DNA of 64,000 nucleotides from Norana najaformis (lineage: Eukaryota; Annelida; Clitellata; Crassiclitellata; Hormogastridae), in assembly GCA_964023275.1 (NCBI GenBank), contig OZ029915.1:36893073-36957072 (forward strand), given 5' to 3'. Shown here piece after piece: positions 1 to 12,984 of this stretch; the stretch's first letter is position 1, and the number at the start of each line of letters is the position of its first letter. Under the pieces are notes generated by a model. The model saw only the letters and a program-made list of their open reading frames with translations. It was not told the origin of the DNA and ran no database searches. The position numbers and the translations under genes were made by a program.

Positions 1-472
1 AACACTATGCTATACTCTAAATCCACGCTGCTCCGGTTGCCTTCTCTCGGTTTTCTCTTGCTGAAAATGCTCAAGCAGGTCTACTCTCCATTTTGGATAA
101 ATTAGGAAGATTTCGGGGTTTAAAATTAATCAGCAGCTATAAGACTGCAATATAGCAACAAGAAGGTACAAGACAGCAACAATAGCCACAGCTGTAAGGT
201 TATAACAGTCAGCAGCCATGAAATTTGATTAACTGCCTTTACCTCACCTGCCTCACTTCACGGGATTTAGTTAGTAGCAAAGGCCTACAACATCGACCAT
301 TATCAGAGGCCCATATGTGAATCTATTTGTATAGAGCCATTGTTTTTATCATCAACAAGAATTTACCTAGAAATGTGGCTTCTTTGACGTAAATGCTAAT
401 CGTCAATAGCGTCTCACATAATTTTATGACCTATATAACCTTAGACACTTCCATTAGATCCTTCTTCCGTCG

Positions 473-497
473 TCTATCCCTTTCTCTCTCTTCTCTC

Positions 498-532
<35 letters not shown>

Positions 533-775
533 CTCTCTTTCTCTCTTTCTCTCACTTTCTCTCTCTCTCGTTGTGTCTCTGCATGCGTCTGTTCGTCTTT
601 ATCAATTTATCTCTGCCAATCTCTGCATCTGTATCAGTATTTCTGCTCCTGTCTGTCTGTCTGTCTGTCTGTCTGTTTATCTGTCTGTCTGTTTATCTGT
701 CTGTCTGCCCATCCGTCTCATCCATCCATTCCTCTCTCAGTTTCTCTCTTTGTCTGTCTCTTTATCTCTGCATTT
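473..775. repeat. Pyrimidine-rich microsatellite (TCTCTTTC)n then (GTCT)n
   Basis: A run of TCTCTCTTTC-type units is followed near 650-712 by GTCT tetranucleotide repeats. Open frames across it encode only Ser/Leu/Phe or Val/Cys/Leu/Ser low complexity and are not genes. The rest of the first 1.7 kb shows no recognisable gene. Confidence 0.9.
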
Positions 776-1484
776 CAATGAGGGTGGTGTGATTGGTGAG
801 CGATCGAGTGGTATTCGCAGCTGGTGGTAGCCTTTGCTTTGTCTTCGTCATTCCTCGCACAGTATCTTCTCCACTCGACTTCCCTGCTCTGGTCGTCGCC
901 ACCGCCGCCTATAGCGCCACCTAACACGCAACGCCGTCCATGAAACTCTGTCACACAATTCATACTTCCTTCTTCCGCCAAGAAATCCGTGGCGCTTTGC
1001 GAGCACGCACCTTTGGCTAATAGTCCTCGCAACGCTAGATGGCGCAGCGTAGGCGTTTGGCTATCGAGCACGCTTCTTGAAATGGTTCTGCTTGTCAGCC
1101 ATTAATAGACCATCGCAGAGGGCAATTTGTCATTCAGATGGAGCGCTTCTTGTTTGAACGATGGATTTCTGTATCGATTCATCGAACGGCGCACAGCTGA
1201 CGAATTTCGTCTGAAGACTTTTTAAAGAGACCCGTTGCCCTTCTTGGCAACCTCACTGCAGTCTCTTGCTCCACTTTTATTCTGTGTTTCTGCTGGTACT
1301 TTGATTGGCCGGCGCTCTTGCTGTGCAAACAGCACTTATTCGATGCCACATTGTTTAGTTTTCGGTGAATGAGATGGTCGCAAAAGCCAGTGACCCTCTT
1401 TCCAACTCGCAGCTTTAGAAAACTCCACAGCGGTGGTGTGCATACGGATGCTGCGCGCATTGATTTACAAGAAGTACATACGTT

Positions 1485-1565
1485 AGGTCTAGTGTTTAGC
1501 GTGATGGACTGTTAAAATTACAGGTCAGGGGTTCAAAACTCATCAAGACAGAAGGATATTTCAAG
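1485..1565 (+). repeat. Possible tRNA-derived SINE head
   Basis: An A-box-like stretch (GTCTAGTGTTTAGCG) is followed about 35 bases later by a B-box-like stretch (GGGGTTCAAAACTC), as in a decayed tRNA-derived SINE promoter. No clean cloverleaf can be drawn, so it is not called a tRNA gene. Confidence 0.3.
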
Positions 1566-1770
1566 ACATAATATATATATTGAAGTATTTTATGTGTGTA
1601 AATGTGTTATGTCTCACAAGAGCCCCTAAAGAATTCAACTATAAAATGAGCACAGTGACTTTTCAGTGGAAAGATCAGACGGCGAGCGAGAGAACTGGTC
1701 ACACATCACACATCTCTGTATGTCGAAGCTTATGAAATGAAGTTATTAACACTTCAGATCTATGTAGCCT

Positions 1771-2085
1771 CTCGAGCTTAGCTCAAAGGACTCTCCTTTT
1801 TCATATAAAATGATTGGGTTAGCTTAAAGGAATCTCCTTCTTTTTCATGCAAAATGACTGGGTTAGCTTATAAAGGATTCTTCTCCTTTTTCATGCAAAA
1901 TGACTGGGTTAGCTTAAAAAGGATTCTTCTTCTTTTTCATGCATAATGACTGGGTTAGCTTAAAGGATTCTTCTTCGTTTTCATACAAAATGACTGGGTT
2001 AGCTTAAAGAACTCTTCTTCGTTTTCATACAAAATGACTGGATTAGCTTCAAGGATTCTTCTTCGTTTTCATACAAAATGACTGG
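1771..2085. repeat. Tandem repeat, ~45-bp unit, about 7 copies
   Basis: The phrase TGACTGGGTTAGCTTAAAGG plus a TTCTTCTTCGTTTTCATACA-type half recurs about every 44-47 bases. Copies differ by small indels and by C/T and G/A changes. No coding frame is maintained because the unit length varies. Confidence 0.85.
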
Positions 2086-2099
2086 AATTCGGATGAGTT

Positions 2100-3880
2100 C
2101 ATAAAGGCCACGCATGCGATGATTATATTTACGAAGCCCATGACGATAACAGTCCAACGATTGGATCCGTTTATCCCTATTTACAGCTCCAAACATGCCA
2201 CTGTCCTGTAGCTAAGAAGGCAGGCAACCATTCAACATGAAAACAAAGGTATACGCCAAGCTGGATGTAAATAAAGATGTATACGCCATGGATTATTGAT
2301 TGCAAAGGCTACATAGAGCCGGAAATACTGCAGATTGAGGCATGGTTTTTTTCCAGACTCAGTCAGTCCAATGCCTCCCCCTCCGAGCGTAATTAAATGC
2401 AATAGTGTGAACTGTTCCGTTGGGATATATTTCAAACGCGCAGGTAAACTTATTAGCAACACAAAGGAGCTAATCTTGAACAATGCGGACGATTACTGCA
2501 GTCAAATAGCCAGTTCTGCATTCATGTTAGCCCGCAATTACCATAGACTATTTTGGGCATGGAACACGAATGTGTATATTATACGCGGATGTTCGGGAGT
2601 TGTGCCTTTAGAAAGCCCGGCGTTTTATTTTCAGTCCTGTGTTTACGGTTGGACATCGCGAATCGACCAGAAACTGAGTTTACAACGAAGCAATCATGCA
2701 ACATTCGACGGTGATTTATTGAATGCGTATACCTTTACACCACACATTAACTGGCGCCTGTAGGCCTACATGAGCCTAAACATGGCTGCATACCCGCCTC
2801 CTCATCCTATAGGCCTACAGTCAACCCAAAAAGTAGGCCTACAGGCAGACGAACGAATACTCTCACATAGGCCTATCGGATTTATAGGAAAAGACCTATA
2901 GAATGGCTTCGTGCACATCGGCTATTCTACAGTTTTGATGGTCCATACACGTATGCGTAAGTCCATGCGCTTACATACATATATAAGCTTATATATAAAC
3001 GCTGAAGGCGTTTTTTGCCAGAATTCTGTCCGCCTTTTTGTTTGGCCTATAAATACTGGTTTATGCATATATCGATCTACTGATGTTATAGGTAATACAT
3101 ATATATATATATATATGTATAATCCGATAGCGTTCAGTCGTATTGCTCGATAATTCGCTAATTTTGCAAGATAAAATAAATTTTCGAGATAATAGCGCTT
3201 TTGACGAGGAATAATCGATAAACGTTGACATATTCTATGCATCAAGCGAATGTAATTATTCGCCAATTGGCGTCTGCAGATGTTCAACTCGTAAAGGCGA
3301 AGAGATAATGCTTATTAGTATTGCGGAGCCAGAAGTAGTTTCCACTGAGCAATATTGGAAGGTGATATATTCGTTTTCGATTTATTATGCTAAAATAGGA
3401 CAATATTCTTTACATGGCTGATTAAAGGCTGTGAAACAATAGCGTCGGCCCAAGGGGTCCAAGGTTTCGCTAAATTGCAAGTTTATGCAGCCATGGCAGT
3501 TAGGGTATAAATTTTGATGCTACGAATCTGCAAAATTTGCTTTTCGTGATCGATTTGCATATTCAATGCATCACTGTTACGCTTGTACCTAAACTTCTGG
3601 CACTTCTCGCATGAAGAGGGCATTGGTTGCGAAATGATGGGTAACTGCATGTTTGCCCTTAGGGGATTGATGCTCCTGGTCATATATATGTCCTTGTGCT
3701 TTGCGCCGTAATGACGCTTAAGCTTATAATCCTCAAAGCACCAACATTATTCTAACAAACTGTGCTACTTCTGAAGTAAGAGAAGATGTAACGCGTTGTC
3801 CAGCTTTCGGTAAAGTCAGCCTTCACAGCAAAAGCTTTTAGATCGTCATTATTTGGGTAATTTAGTCATAAATTACCCTG
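2100..3880. other. No gene recognised
   Basis: The longest open frame (2335-2763, plus) would encode 142 residues with no family resemblance, overlapped by an antisense frame. AGGCCTA words cluster at 2760-2880 and a short (AT)n tract lies near 3090-3117. I see no exon with convincing splice sites. Confidence 0.5.
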
Positions 3881-3884
3881 ACAC

Positions 3885-4104
3885 CCCTTCTTCCTCTTAT
3901 CCCTCTCTCCTCTCCAACTCCAAACACCACCACCCGTAGCTGCCACGCTGTCTCTCCGGCTGACTTTTGGATCTTGACCTGGACCGGACCCTCTTACCTA
4001 TCGATTTTGTTTTTTGACTGAGCGCCTGTGAATAAGCTGGTTCCTGCGGGCGGCTTTCGTAGGGCGCTCTAGAAGTCTCGGAATTACGATTACGATTACG
4101 ATAA
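3885..4104 (+). repeat. SINE-like family A, copy 1
   Basis: Shares with 41215-41402 and 58410-58622 the order: pyrimidine-rich head, GATCTTGACCTGGA, GACTGAGCGCCTGTGAATAA, GCTGGTTCC, GGGCGC, then a 3' tail of (ATTACG)n. A short 3' repeat tail is typical of retroposed SINEs or LINE 3' ends. No tRNA-like head is evident, so the class is uncertain. Confidence 0.75.
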
Positions 4105-4534
4105 ATGCTTGAAGGAGTTTAGGCCGAAAATAATCACTAAAACGCAGTTACACATATGTAACACAGTTACACATGAACCACAAAGTCCATGTCGTTTATC
4201 TGACGACCCTCCAATAAATTCAATCTATGTTAAAGGGGACATACATTTAAAATGCTATTATTTCATTCGCTGTTACATGAAAATCCTCCATCATTCGGCC
4301 ACCATGTCAGTAGGCCCAATAGCAGTTGTTGAATATGCTATAGCACATATAGTGTCTAACTATAAATAGTGCTCGTTTTCATTCAAACTGTAAAGTCTGA
4401 TTTTTAAACTGTTGTACTATATTTCATTGTTTGTCCCTTTAACGATCATTGTACTTCTTTATTACTGTTTTGTATGCATTAAGACAAGATGCATCATTGT
4501 AAAGTGGGAGCATTTGTCTCGCACTAATGAAGAT

Positions 4535-4612
4535 TATTTATTTACTTACTTACATACTTACTTACCTAGTTACTTACTTACCTGTCTGCTTGCTTGCCTG
4601 CTTACTTACATG
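4535..4612. repeat. (TTAC)n-like microsatellite
   Basis: Imperfect TTAC/TTGC tetranucleotides (cttacttacatacttactta...). Simple repeat with no coding evidence. Confidence 0.8.
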
Positions 4613-4757
4613 GGGACTTTGTGGCCCAAGTTTTTCATAACCTAAAATATTCAAATTTAGTTGCGCAAAATAATGTCGTAGTCTTGGCAATGTGATTTCC
4701 CGCGGTACTCAGTTTTTTGCTCTTAATTCGCACTTAGCAGAAACAACTGACCAAGCT

Positions 4758-4832
4758 CTCATCCTCCTCCTCGTCCTCTTAGTCCTCCGCCTCCTCCTCC
4801 TCTTCCTCCTCCTCCTCCTCCTCCTCACCATC
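4758..4832. repeat. (CTC)n microsatellite
   Basis: Imperfect CTC/CTT trinucleotide run that gives poly-Leu in one frame and poly-Glu on the other strand. Simple sequence, not a gene. The remainder of 4840-5555 shows no recognisable gene. Confidence 0.85.
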
Positions 4833-5555
4833 ATCATTGTCGTCATGTTTAGTTCGGAGGTCCAGAGTTGGGGCGAGATAATCCCTGCATCCTTGACTGC
4901 AGGGAATAGAGGGTACTCTGTGGAAGCGAGGACACAGGTAGCGCGTCCACCATGAGGTAGATGACTTTAGGCCTATCATGATGACCCCTAGTGTCAGATT
5001 TTGTAGCTGCCTGAGAGGAAGGTCAACAAGTGTTAAGCCACTCAGCCACCTCATGAAGTAGGCACACAGACTAAATGTTTACTATAAATGCATAAATTGA
5101 TGCATGCCATATTTGTATACATGTCTACATACACATATGGTCTGTTCATATGCATGCATATCGTGTGGTCGATATACATGGAGTAATAATAACTAGGTAG
5201 CTGATATTGCACTGACTTATAAACAAGGTTTCTATCAATTTCAGAATTAGTGACAGAGATGATAAAAAAGACTTAAAATTTGTGAAATGAGAACTGTCAT
5301 CCTAATACGTTGTCGGTTAATCATAAAGGTAGGCTACACGCCGCCACTCAAGCAAACCCCGCAGCCATGTTAAACCAAGAGGAAAGGGATCATTAATTGC
5401 TCAATCATAGCGCCACCAAGCGTCATCGATAGGAAACGGATGTCCGTTTTCCTGAACATTAAAGCAGATGCAGTTGCGCATAAATGATGCGATCGATTTG
5501 GCTTAAATGTTGCACCAAGGAAAGAGAAATAGTCGTTTTCAAATGATCTCGAGCA

Positions 5556-5718
<163 letters not shown>

Positions 5719-5719
5719 A

Positions 5720-6930
5720 TTATATATTACTACTCTATATTATCTCTAATGTACCAGGCAAATATCTTCAATAAAATAATCAATATGATTGCATATAACG
5801 AAAGGAAATTAGCCATATTATAATAAATAGGCCTATATCTACTTTCTTTCGCTCTGTACACACTCAGTTTACTGCTGCCGACTTAATGACTAGATTAATG
5901 GTGTGCGAGGGATATGTGCTCGCAACGACCCCATTACTGAATGCATACTGAAATCACTAGACAAATTGGTGGCATATTACAACAGCGAACTACTAAGACG
6001 GGCAACACTAAGATATCAGTGTAGCAGACGATACTATAGCAGCGGTTGCATGTCTGACTAAACCGGCTGAGTGTCTGGAAGAGGCATAGAGCAGACAGAT
6101 GTTCTTAGATCTTCATAAACGTTAACGTAAACGAAAGCAATTCTATAATTGCTCTACGATAGAACTATTTATATACAATAATTATATATATAATCTGATG
6201 AAAGATTAGGGTCTACTTGTAGCCGGGATGGCCGTTGCAACGGGAGTTAGATATCGGAGGAATATTTCTCTTCTTATAACCGAAGACTTGTGTATGATGC
6301 GCTTAAAAATCAGCTTGTATTCGCAAAATACAGGCTTAATTAGGTTCGTTATAGGTTAAATATTGCGCCGAATTACCATGATTTTAGCGTCAGTCGTTTC
6401 TTGCAGCCTATGCACTGTGCTTGCGTGTGTATTTGTGACGTCCTTGTGTGGGTGGTGAGAAGCCTACGGCGTCTGATGCGAAAACGCACGCATGACCCTT
6501 TGATTGTTTTTCAACCAAGAAACAATGAGAGTGAAGCGCACAATCAATATATCCTCTCTCCCGGCCACAAGATCATTTAAATCTGTAGGTTGTCTTGGCT
6601 GGTTGTTGTTGTTTCTCAAATCGAACAGAGTAAGCTCTGCTGTGGTCTTTGCGGCATTCTGAAACGGTTTCACTAAAAATTGAAACTGACATCATTTGGG
6701 GCTTTCTTGTCTTTGTTCTGTCTGCAGTTGAAACTTCTCTGATGGTGATTTGGTGCTTTAAGAAAAGTGATTGTTGGCATTTACTGATTAAATCCAGCAT
6801 AGAGAGGATTAAGAACTCAGTTTAATTAAAGTATCTGCAAACCAAATATGACGAATAAGTTGGAGCTGTATATATTATTCACTTAAAAGAGTTCAGTTCT
6901 TCGTTAACGTAACCAATTGCCTAAATTACC
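5720..6930. other. No gene recognised
   Basis: AT-rich to mixed sequence with short open frames on both strands (the longest about 75 codons on the minus strand near 6573-6800), none resembling a known family. No repeat copy recognised. Confidence 0.5.
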
Positions 6931-6937
6931 TATAACA

Positions 6938-7013
6938 AGTTACACATACAGCATGTTACACGTTTAACGTGTTACACGTATATCGTGTTACACGTGTAAC
7001 ATGTTACACATAG
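6938..7013. repeat. Inverted/tandem GTTACACGT repeats with E-box palindrome
   Basis: TGTTACACGT-type units recur every ~13-15 bases. They include a perfect 14-bp palindrome GTTACACGTGTAAC at 6987-7000 centred on the E-box CACGTG. Confidence 0.7.
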
Positions 7014-7256
7014 GTTTAAATTATAAAGTATAGGCCTCTGCGGAGTTTCTCTTGAAATGGTGTTATATAAGAGCCAATCACACCATGTGGTATCCAACAG
7101 GTTGTCTTTTGTGACAAGTCAACTGATTGATTGAGTGCTTGCCTTTCAACAAGTTGGTTCGAGCTTCTTCTGAGACGAAGTTTATTGTGTCGGGACCTAG
7201 AACAAGTCTTACGTCATCGATTGACGCTTGTCAATCGATAGTGGTGCTATATATAA

Positions 7257-7375
7257 TAAATGGAAATGAATCGTAATCGTAATAGTGAGATTTCTACAAC
7301 GCCCAACGAAAGCTAAGTCGCGGGAACCAGCTTATTCACAGGCGCTCAGTTTCAAAACAAATTCGTTAAGCAAAA
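7257..7375 (-). repeat. SINE-like family A, copy on minus strand
   Basis: Reads as the reverse complement of the family seen at 3885: CGTAATCGTAAT tail, then TTTCTACAACGCCCAACGAA, GCGGGAACCAGCTTATTCAC and AGGCGCTCAGT. It is 5'-truncated relative to copy 1. Confidence 0.7.
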
Positions 7376-7379
7376 GGGT

Positions 7380-10300
7380 TCGGTTTTGTATAATATGAGC
7401 TATGAACTTTTTGTAACCTATTTATGCAGCTGATTTTCGTTTATCGGTACTTAGTAGTTCTAAGTTCTTTGTTATGCTGCGCCATCTATGGGCAAAATCC
7501 TGTCTGAACGTGAGATATCTGCACATTGCTTTCTCAGTGGTAGCTGGAGAAAAAGACTGATGATTACACTCTTAGCTTGCTTGAAATCTTCCCTGATTCC
7601 ACAGAATATTGAATTAACCCCAAACATCGTTTAAATGCCGAAGGATCCTGGCCTGCGATATTTAGTGTAGGCCTACTTAGGCTAATTATAATATAAGCTT
7701 AAGCATACCTGAGTCTAAACCTGGAAATTCAGCGTTCTTCTATTACTGTGCCCGAGGCTGCTGACTCAAAATAAAAGGTGTAATTCAGACAGCGATGTTA
7801 ACATGGCTTATGGTATTAATACGGTCTATGCGATTCATTATATCGGCGTATGTCTCAGCTGTACAAGTAATCCATGACACCCGTGTAAACAAGAACTGTC
7901 TTATTAAATTCCGTGCTGACGACTTCCGTACACAGAGCACATGGACGCATAACTCAGCGCGTAACAATCTCCTTGTCGGTCAATCAGTGACTAGCGGGTT
8001 GCAAGGCCTCGAAGGCCGCGGGCCGATGCTAATGTAGACGTTCCGTAAGAGAATTGCCGAGTAATTGGGAATGAGTTCGGATCCTAACCGAAATTGTCCC
8101 TCGACAACGCCTTCCTGCCGCTCCGCTTCTCCTCCCTCTGCCGATACCCGCTTGAGAGAAGAGCCGCCTTTCGTGATTCAGTCGGCTCTGGCAGACGACT
8201 TCATTCTCTGGCGATGTGCTTTTGACCTTTACGACTACATGCGTCTGTCTGATGCAGCACGGGCCTCTGTCTGTCTGGACAGTCCAATTACAACGATCGA
8301 TTTCTTCGTCGAGTTAAAGGCGCTGATGGTGTTTTTTTTCGTCTTGTGACAAACAATCGGCCAAGTACCCTGCCTTCCATGGTAACCCAAGCAAAGTATA
8401 AAGACGCCGATTCAAGGCCTCGTCTTTCGTCCTGCTTACAGCTTGATAAACACACCTAATGCATGCACAACACACCTTTGACAACGAAGGTTTAGTAATT
8501 GGCATAAATAAAATAGAGACCTAAGCGTAGCCTCAAACATTCAAGACATGCATGGCTAGTTAATAACGTTTAAAGGTCTGACTTCGCTGTTTCATCTTCT
8601 CTCTCGACGCAGTTTATGCAGATTATCAGATTGTAAAGGCGCAACGCCAGGTGTGTGAATTTAATGTTGAAGGATTGACTCCCATGTGTAACAAAAGTTG
8701 CATCCTTATGAAAAAACCCGCGCAGTAGAACGATGCAAACCGTTCTTAAGCAGCCATGAGTATTTCTTAAACTGTGCTTCAGTAGATGGCACCCCAGATG
8801 AATTGATTCATCGCAATTGATTGCTGGTCTATACATGGGTATCCGATTGATTTTTTTATACGACGCTGACAGGCGCAGCGAAGTTGGGACAAATAATTGA
8901 GTACGGTTGGTATTTGTATTGGAGAGCGTTCGTGGAATACGACGCCATCTGACGCCCATTCAAGCCTCCATTCTTTATTGTCTGGGGCAATGAATACCTG
9001 AGCAAACTGCCAAGTTAAGATGTTTAAAAGGTGCCCTGTTGTTGGCCTGGTTATGTGGTCGTGTTTGCTCCTCTGCCGAATTATCTTTAGATCTCGGTTC
9101 CTCGCTTCTGGAGGGGGGCTTCTATAGAGCCGTTTAAACAAGTGTTTTACATTTACCTTTTTACGCTTATTCACTCGCTAAAGGATAGAAGATGAAGAGT
9201 GTCCTGTGTATCATATAGTATAACCGTCTAGGTTAACATTTCTTAGAGGTCTCTAGATGAGCGCATCGATTGCAAAAAAACTACTGTAGTGTTAGACATA
9301 GAATGAAACAAAGCAACGTCGATCAAAGAATGAAGTTGACTGAATGGATTTGTGGATGACGCTGCGCTGACTTTCTGTTAAGTAATGACTCCAATTCGAG
9401 ATCCTTCTCATGGGCCACAGCTGCCTCGTTGTAGCGTTATATCAGGGGCTACATGTAACTATTTGCTCTAGTATCGAGTCATCCGGGTCGGCGATCGCAA
9501 TGTACTGAGTCCAGTGAGGCTCTCCAGTCATCTCAGACGCCTCACTTTCATGTTTAAGTACGTCAAACACTATCATGCATAGGGCCACTCCCAGTAGGAA
9601 CAATCTGTTACTCCACACACGTAGGCCTAATGTTTCTCGTAACTCATTTCAACCTGTAATTTCAACCTACCGTCTCACATAAGTTGCACCTCTTTTCATT
9701 AGTTACGTAGCGTCTTTAGGATGCTGTAAAAGGTGATGAACACATGCCTTCATATTTGTGTGTGTATGTATGTATGTGTGTGCGTATGTATGTTACATAT
9801 CCTACAATATGGCAACAAAATGTCCGAGATAGCGTGTACCACACATGGTTCATTATCCGATTATACATAATTATTGACCGATATAAATGGATGTATATAT
9901 AGCCCAGTGAAAACCTCCTGTCACACGTATGTATATAACCGTTCAAAACACTGTGCAATGCATGCACTTTTACCTAAGTAAAATTTACTGTTGGACAATT
10001 GCACGCCGTGATAAACTGATTCAAGTGACGATCACTCCCTCGGTATCTCGTATGTTGTTGCATGGGTACGCATACAAAGCGCCTCTAAGACAGCGTGATT
10101 GCTTCTAAATCAGGTTTAAAACCTAAGGATTCATATCGTCTAACAATCGAAGTATGCAAAGGTCTTGATGAAAAACTCACTGATCGCTGTTGTCGTTGTA
10201 TGCACAGGAGATACATTCCGCCTCAGTGACCTCATAATCAGGAAGTTACACAGCGTGAAGCCGTAAGGCATGCTAAATGATTTTCTTCCGATTTTTAATA

Positions 10301-11955
10301 ATTATAAGAAACGTTTTCGAAATTTGGGCGAATTTTTGTATGTTGCATGAAAACAGTTACATCCCAGAAGATCAGGTTGCAATACGTTTTTGAAGAAAAT
10401 ACTGCCACATACACTTAGAAACAGCATGCATGAAATGTCCGAAGTGTCAGCAATGTCCTGCCGCAATTATCCAGATTAAAGTAGGTAAGCTACAGATGTG
10501 ATCGCTCGATTACAATTGACTTTTGGTGTAACCTTCTGAGACGCGCCTTTGATTCATTACGTTGCATTACATCACGCTGAAGGACTTTTAAAGTAATAAT
10601 TATATACCATGCAATCTAGCAACCGAAAATCATGAGCCGTATATGCTATGTAGCCTACATCGGTTAAAATGCTCGACAACGAACTGTGACTTTCCGTCAC
10701 ACTGCAGGACAAATCGTTTTCTTTGCATGCACTGAATAACATTTATCGTTGGAGACCTGAGATGACTGGAGATGTCATTGGATGAGGCAATAAAACTGGT
10801 AGTGGAAAGATATGTATGCATGGAGATAGGATACTTCTTTGTCCCATCCGTAGCTCTGTACAGGAAGAACTGTTATATAGGTACATTGACCTAAATATAT
10901 ATATATATCCGTTTGTATTCGAGATTCTGAGATCGGAAAAAGGATTGACTTAATACGGACTTGTCTGATAGACTATACTATAAGCTTAATAGCGACTGGC
11001 TGTATATGCTACTCTAAAATACTCACCAATGAAGAAGGCAGGAAGTATTTTTCGGTATCTTGCGATATTCATTTCCGGTTTTCTGTTTCAGATCATTTTG
11101 CGTCGAAAAGGCCGACCACTTAGAACTGCCTAAAAAGCAGTCTCTTCACACTTAGGGTATGCCGTTCGAGTCCGTTCAAAACCGGAACTCAGAATTTGAA
11201 ATTGATGAGTTCAGTCGCAACGATACGTCTGTAAGCCAGGCGTGTAACCAAATACTGACAGTTCTGCTTGAATTCTCTGTATATCGAGCAAAGTTGAAAC
11301 TGAAAATCGGACCAATCGTCACAGTATCCGTATATGTCTATATGTTCAAAGAGTAGCTAAATCCATATGCCAGTATAAAAATTACGACAATGTCTTTCTC
11401 GACCACACGCAGAACCATATCGACTGGAGTAGACCTAGATCTCTCCCACTACAATTGCACGATGTCTGTAAGAAATCCACACTTAAACATACGTCTAACT
11501 GTAATATTCGTGGTGTTGATGAAGAGTCTGTTTAGTCTAATAGATCGACGGACGGCAGCCATGTCTTCATAACAACCTGGATAAAACTGCGTTCACGGCG
11601 AATGAAGATGATCAACACGCATGCGCCGTGCGTAGACGCCAACACCATGAAAACGAACGTGTTGCCGCAGCTGTAGGGTCCCTGCGCCGCAATCGCCGCC
11701 GACAGTCGACTGAAATATATGGAACGCCGCGGCGCCGTTAAATTTATACGCGCACATCCTACGCTTTGGAGTTACGTCTGATGGAATATCATGCATTCAT
11801 ATTGCTTCCTCGGAAAAACATGAGATGGACTGCAGCAGAGCACATGCGTAGGCTAGGCACAGACTGTTAGCCGTATGAACGACACGAAACAGTTCGAACA
11901 GAAATACACGCGTGCATACATGCATACGTACACATACACGCATGCATGTATACAT
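7380..11955. other. No gene recognised
   Basis: 4.6 kb of CpG-containing intergenic DNA. Open frames up to about 130 codons exist (for example 8570-8959 and 8779-9174, minus), but they overlap each other in different frames and match no family I know. A TATG/TGTG-rich patch lies at 9752-9792 and a short ATATAT run at 10897-10910. Confidence 0.5.
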
Positions 11956-11959
11956 GCAT

Positions 11960-12535
11960 ACATTACACATTACCTTCCCGATATAACACGGAATTTGGGG
12001 TCCATATCCGCCACCGAGTTATATCAAATACCGCGTCATAAAAGTCACATACAAATGAGTTACAGCTGTGTTTTAGTGTCTACTTCCAAGATTTGGGGAC
12101 GTGAAATCGCACGTGCGTAGTAAAACGTCGTACAATCACAATGGCCGAATTATTTGGCAAAACATTGCTTTCATTGGTTACTTCGAATGCGTGGCATCTT
12201 CTAAGGTCACGTGTTTGCCCCTGTTGCCAAAATGAGTTGCAAACGAATTGCTTAAAATAACGTCGGATTTCTTCTTAGCAGAAGGAGCTTTACGTATAAG
12301 AGCAGTCATATTATTATCAGAGATCCCATTATCGCGCTGTCTTACGTTCGCAACATCTTGCCTGCGAGTTACCGATGCCATATAGCTCCTCCTGTTTTTA
12401 CATGTGTAAATATATTAGAACATATATTATTGTTCACAAAAAGGCCGAGAAAACACAAAATACTATGTAACAGCATTTGCTGTTAAATGGCAAAAAAGTA
12501 ATTCTCCAAAATTGCATTATTGCGGCGAGGTAGAC
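11960..12535 (-). repeat. Unclassified ~580-bp repeat (family E), copy 1
   Basis: The reverse complement aligns along its length with 50495-51085. Shared stretches include GGGATCTCTGATAATA versus AGGATCTCTGATAATA, TGCAACTCATTTT, TTAGAAGATGCCAC, ACCAATGAAAGCAAT, TGTACGACG and CTGTAACTCATTT. On its minus strand this copy keeps an open frame of 67 codons (12178-12381, Met-Ala-Ser-Val start, basic). The second copy does not preserve that frame cleanly. This could be a mobile element, a segmental duplication or a retrocopy. I do not recognise the encoded peptide. Confidence 0.75.
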
Positions 12536-12984
12536 GCCACAGAGAGACAAGTTAAGACGCCACAGAGATACAAGTTAAGAGTTTATTTGGGTTTTAATAG
12601 CCCTATTATAAAGTTGTGATATTTAGCCAAGCTGGCTTAGGTGCGGGGTAACTCATACTCTACCAGGAAACCCGGATTCAAACCCGAAGTATAGGCAAAT
12701 CTTTTGTAAAATAAAAATTTATCAATTAAGCAACTAATATTAAATTCATTTTAAAACGAATTTATGAAATTTACGAATTACATTGCCTGGCAAAGTAAAC
12801 ATGTGTATCATGTCACTTGGTCAGCAGTGTCAGAAGTCCTTCATTTCATAACGCAGTCATTGTTATTCAGTAGGTCCCTTTCACATTTGTAGCATGCAGT
12901 GTAGGCTACTTGACTGTATAGCTCTACAAATTTTCACTTTCATATTTACTCGTTGGCGATTAGATAAATGTCAAAAAATTATGT

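Noticed and set aside
393..830. 145-codon Ser/Leu/Phe-rich frame
   Set aside because: Product of a pyrimidine microsatellite; no conserved sequence on either side.
2335..2763. 142-codon plus-strand frame
   Set aside because: No family resemblance, no splice context, and an overlapping antisense frame. Length alone is not enough.
8065..8349. 94-codon frame considered as a retroelement Gag fragment
   Set aside because: LREEPPFVIQSALADDFILW superficially recalls Gag text, but no further Gag or pol motif lies nearby and the match is too short to support.
12615..12700. Possible tRNA-like sequence (GGATTCAAACCCG)
   Set aside because: It looks like a reverse B-box, but no A-box is found at the required distance on the minus strand.
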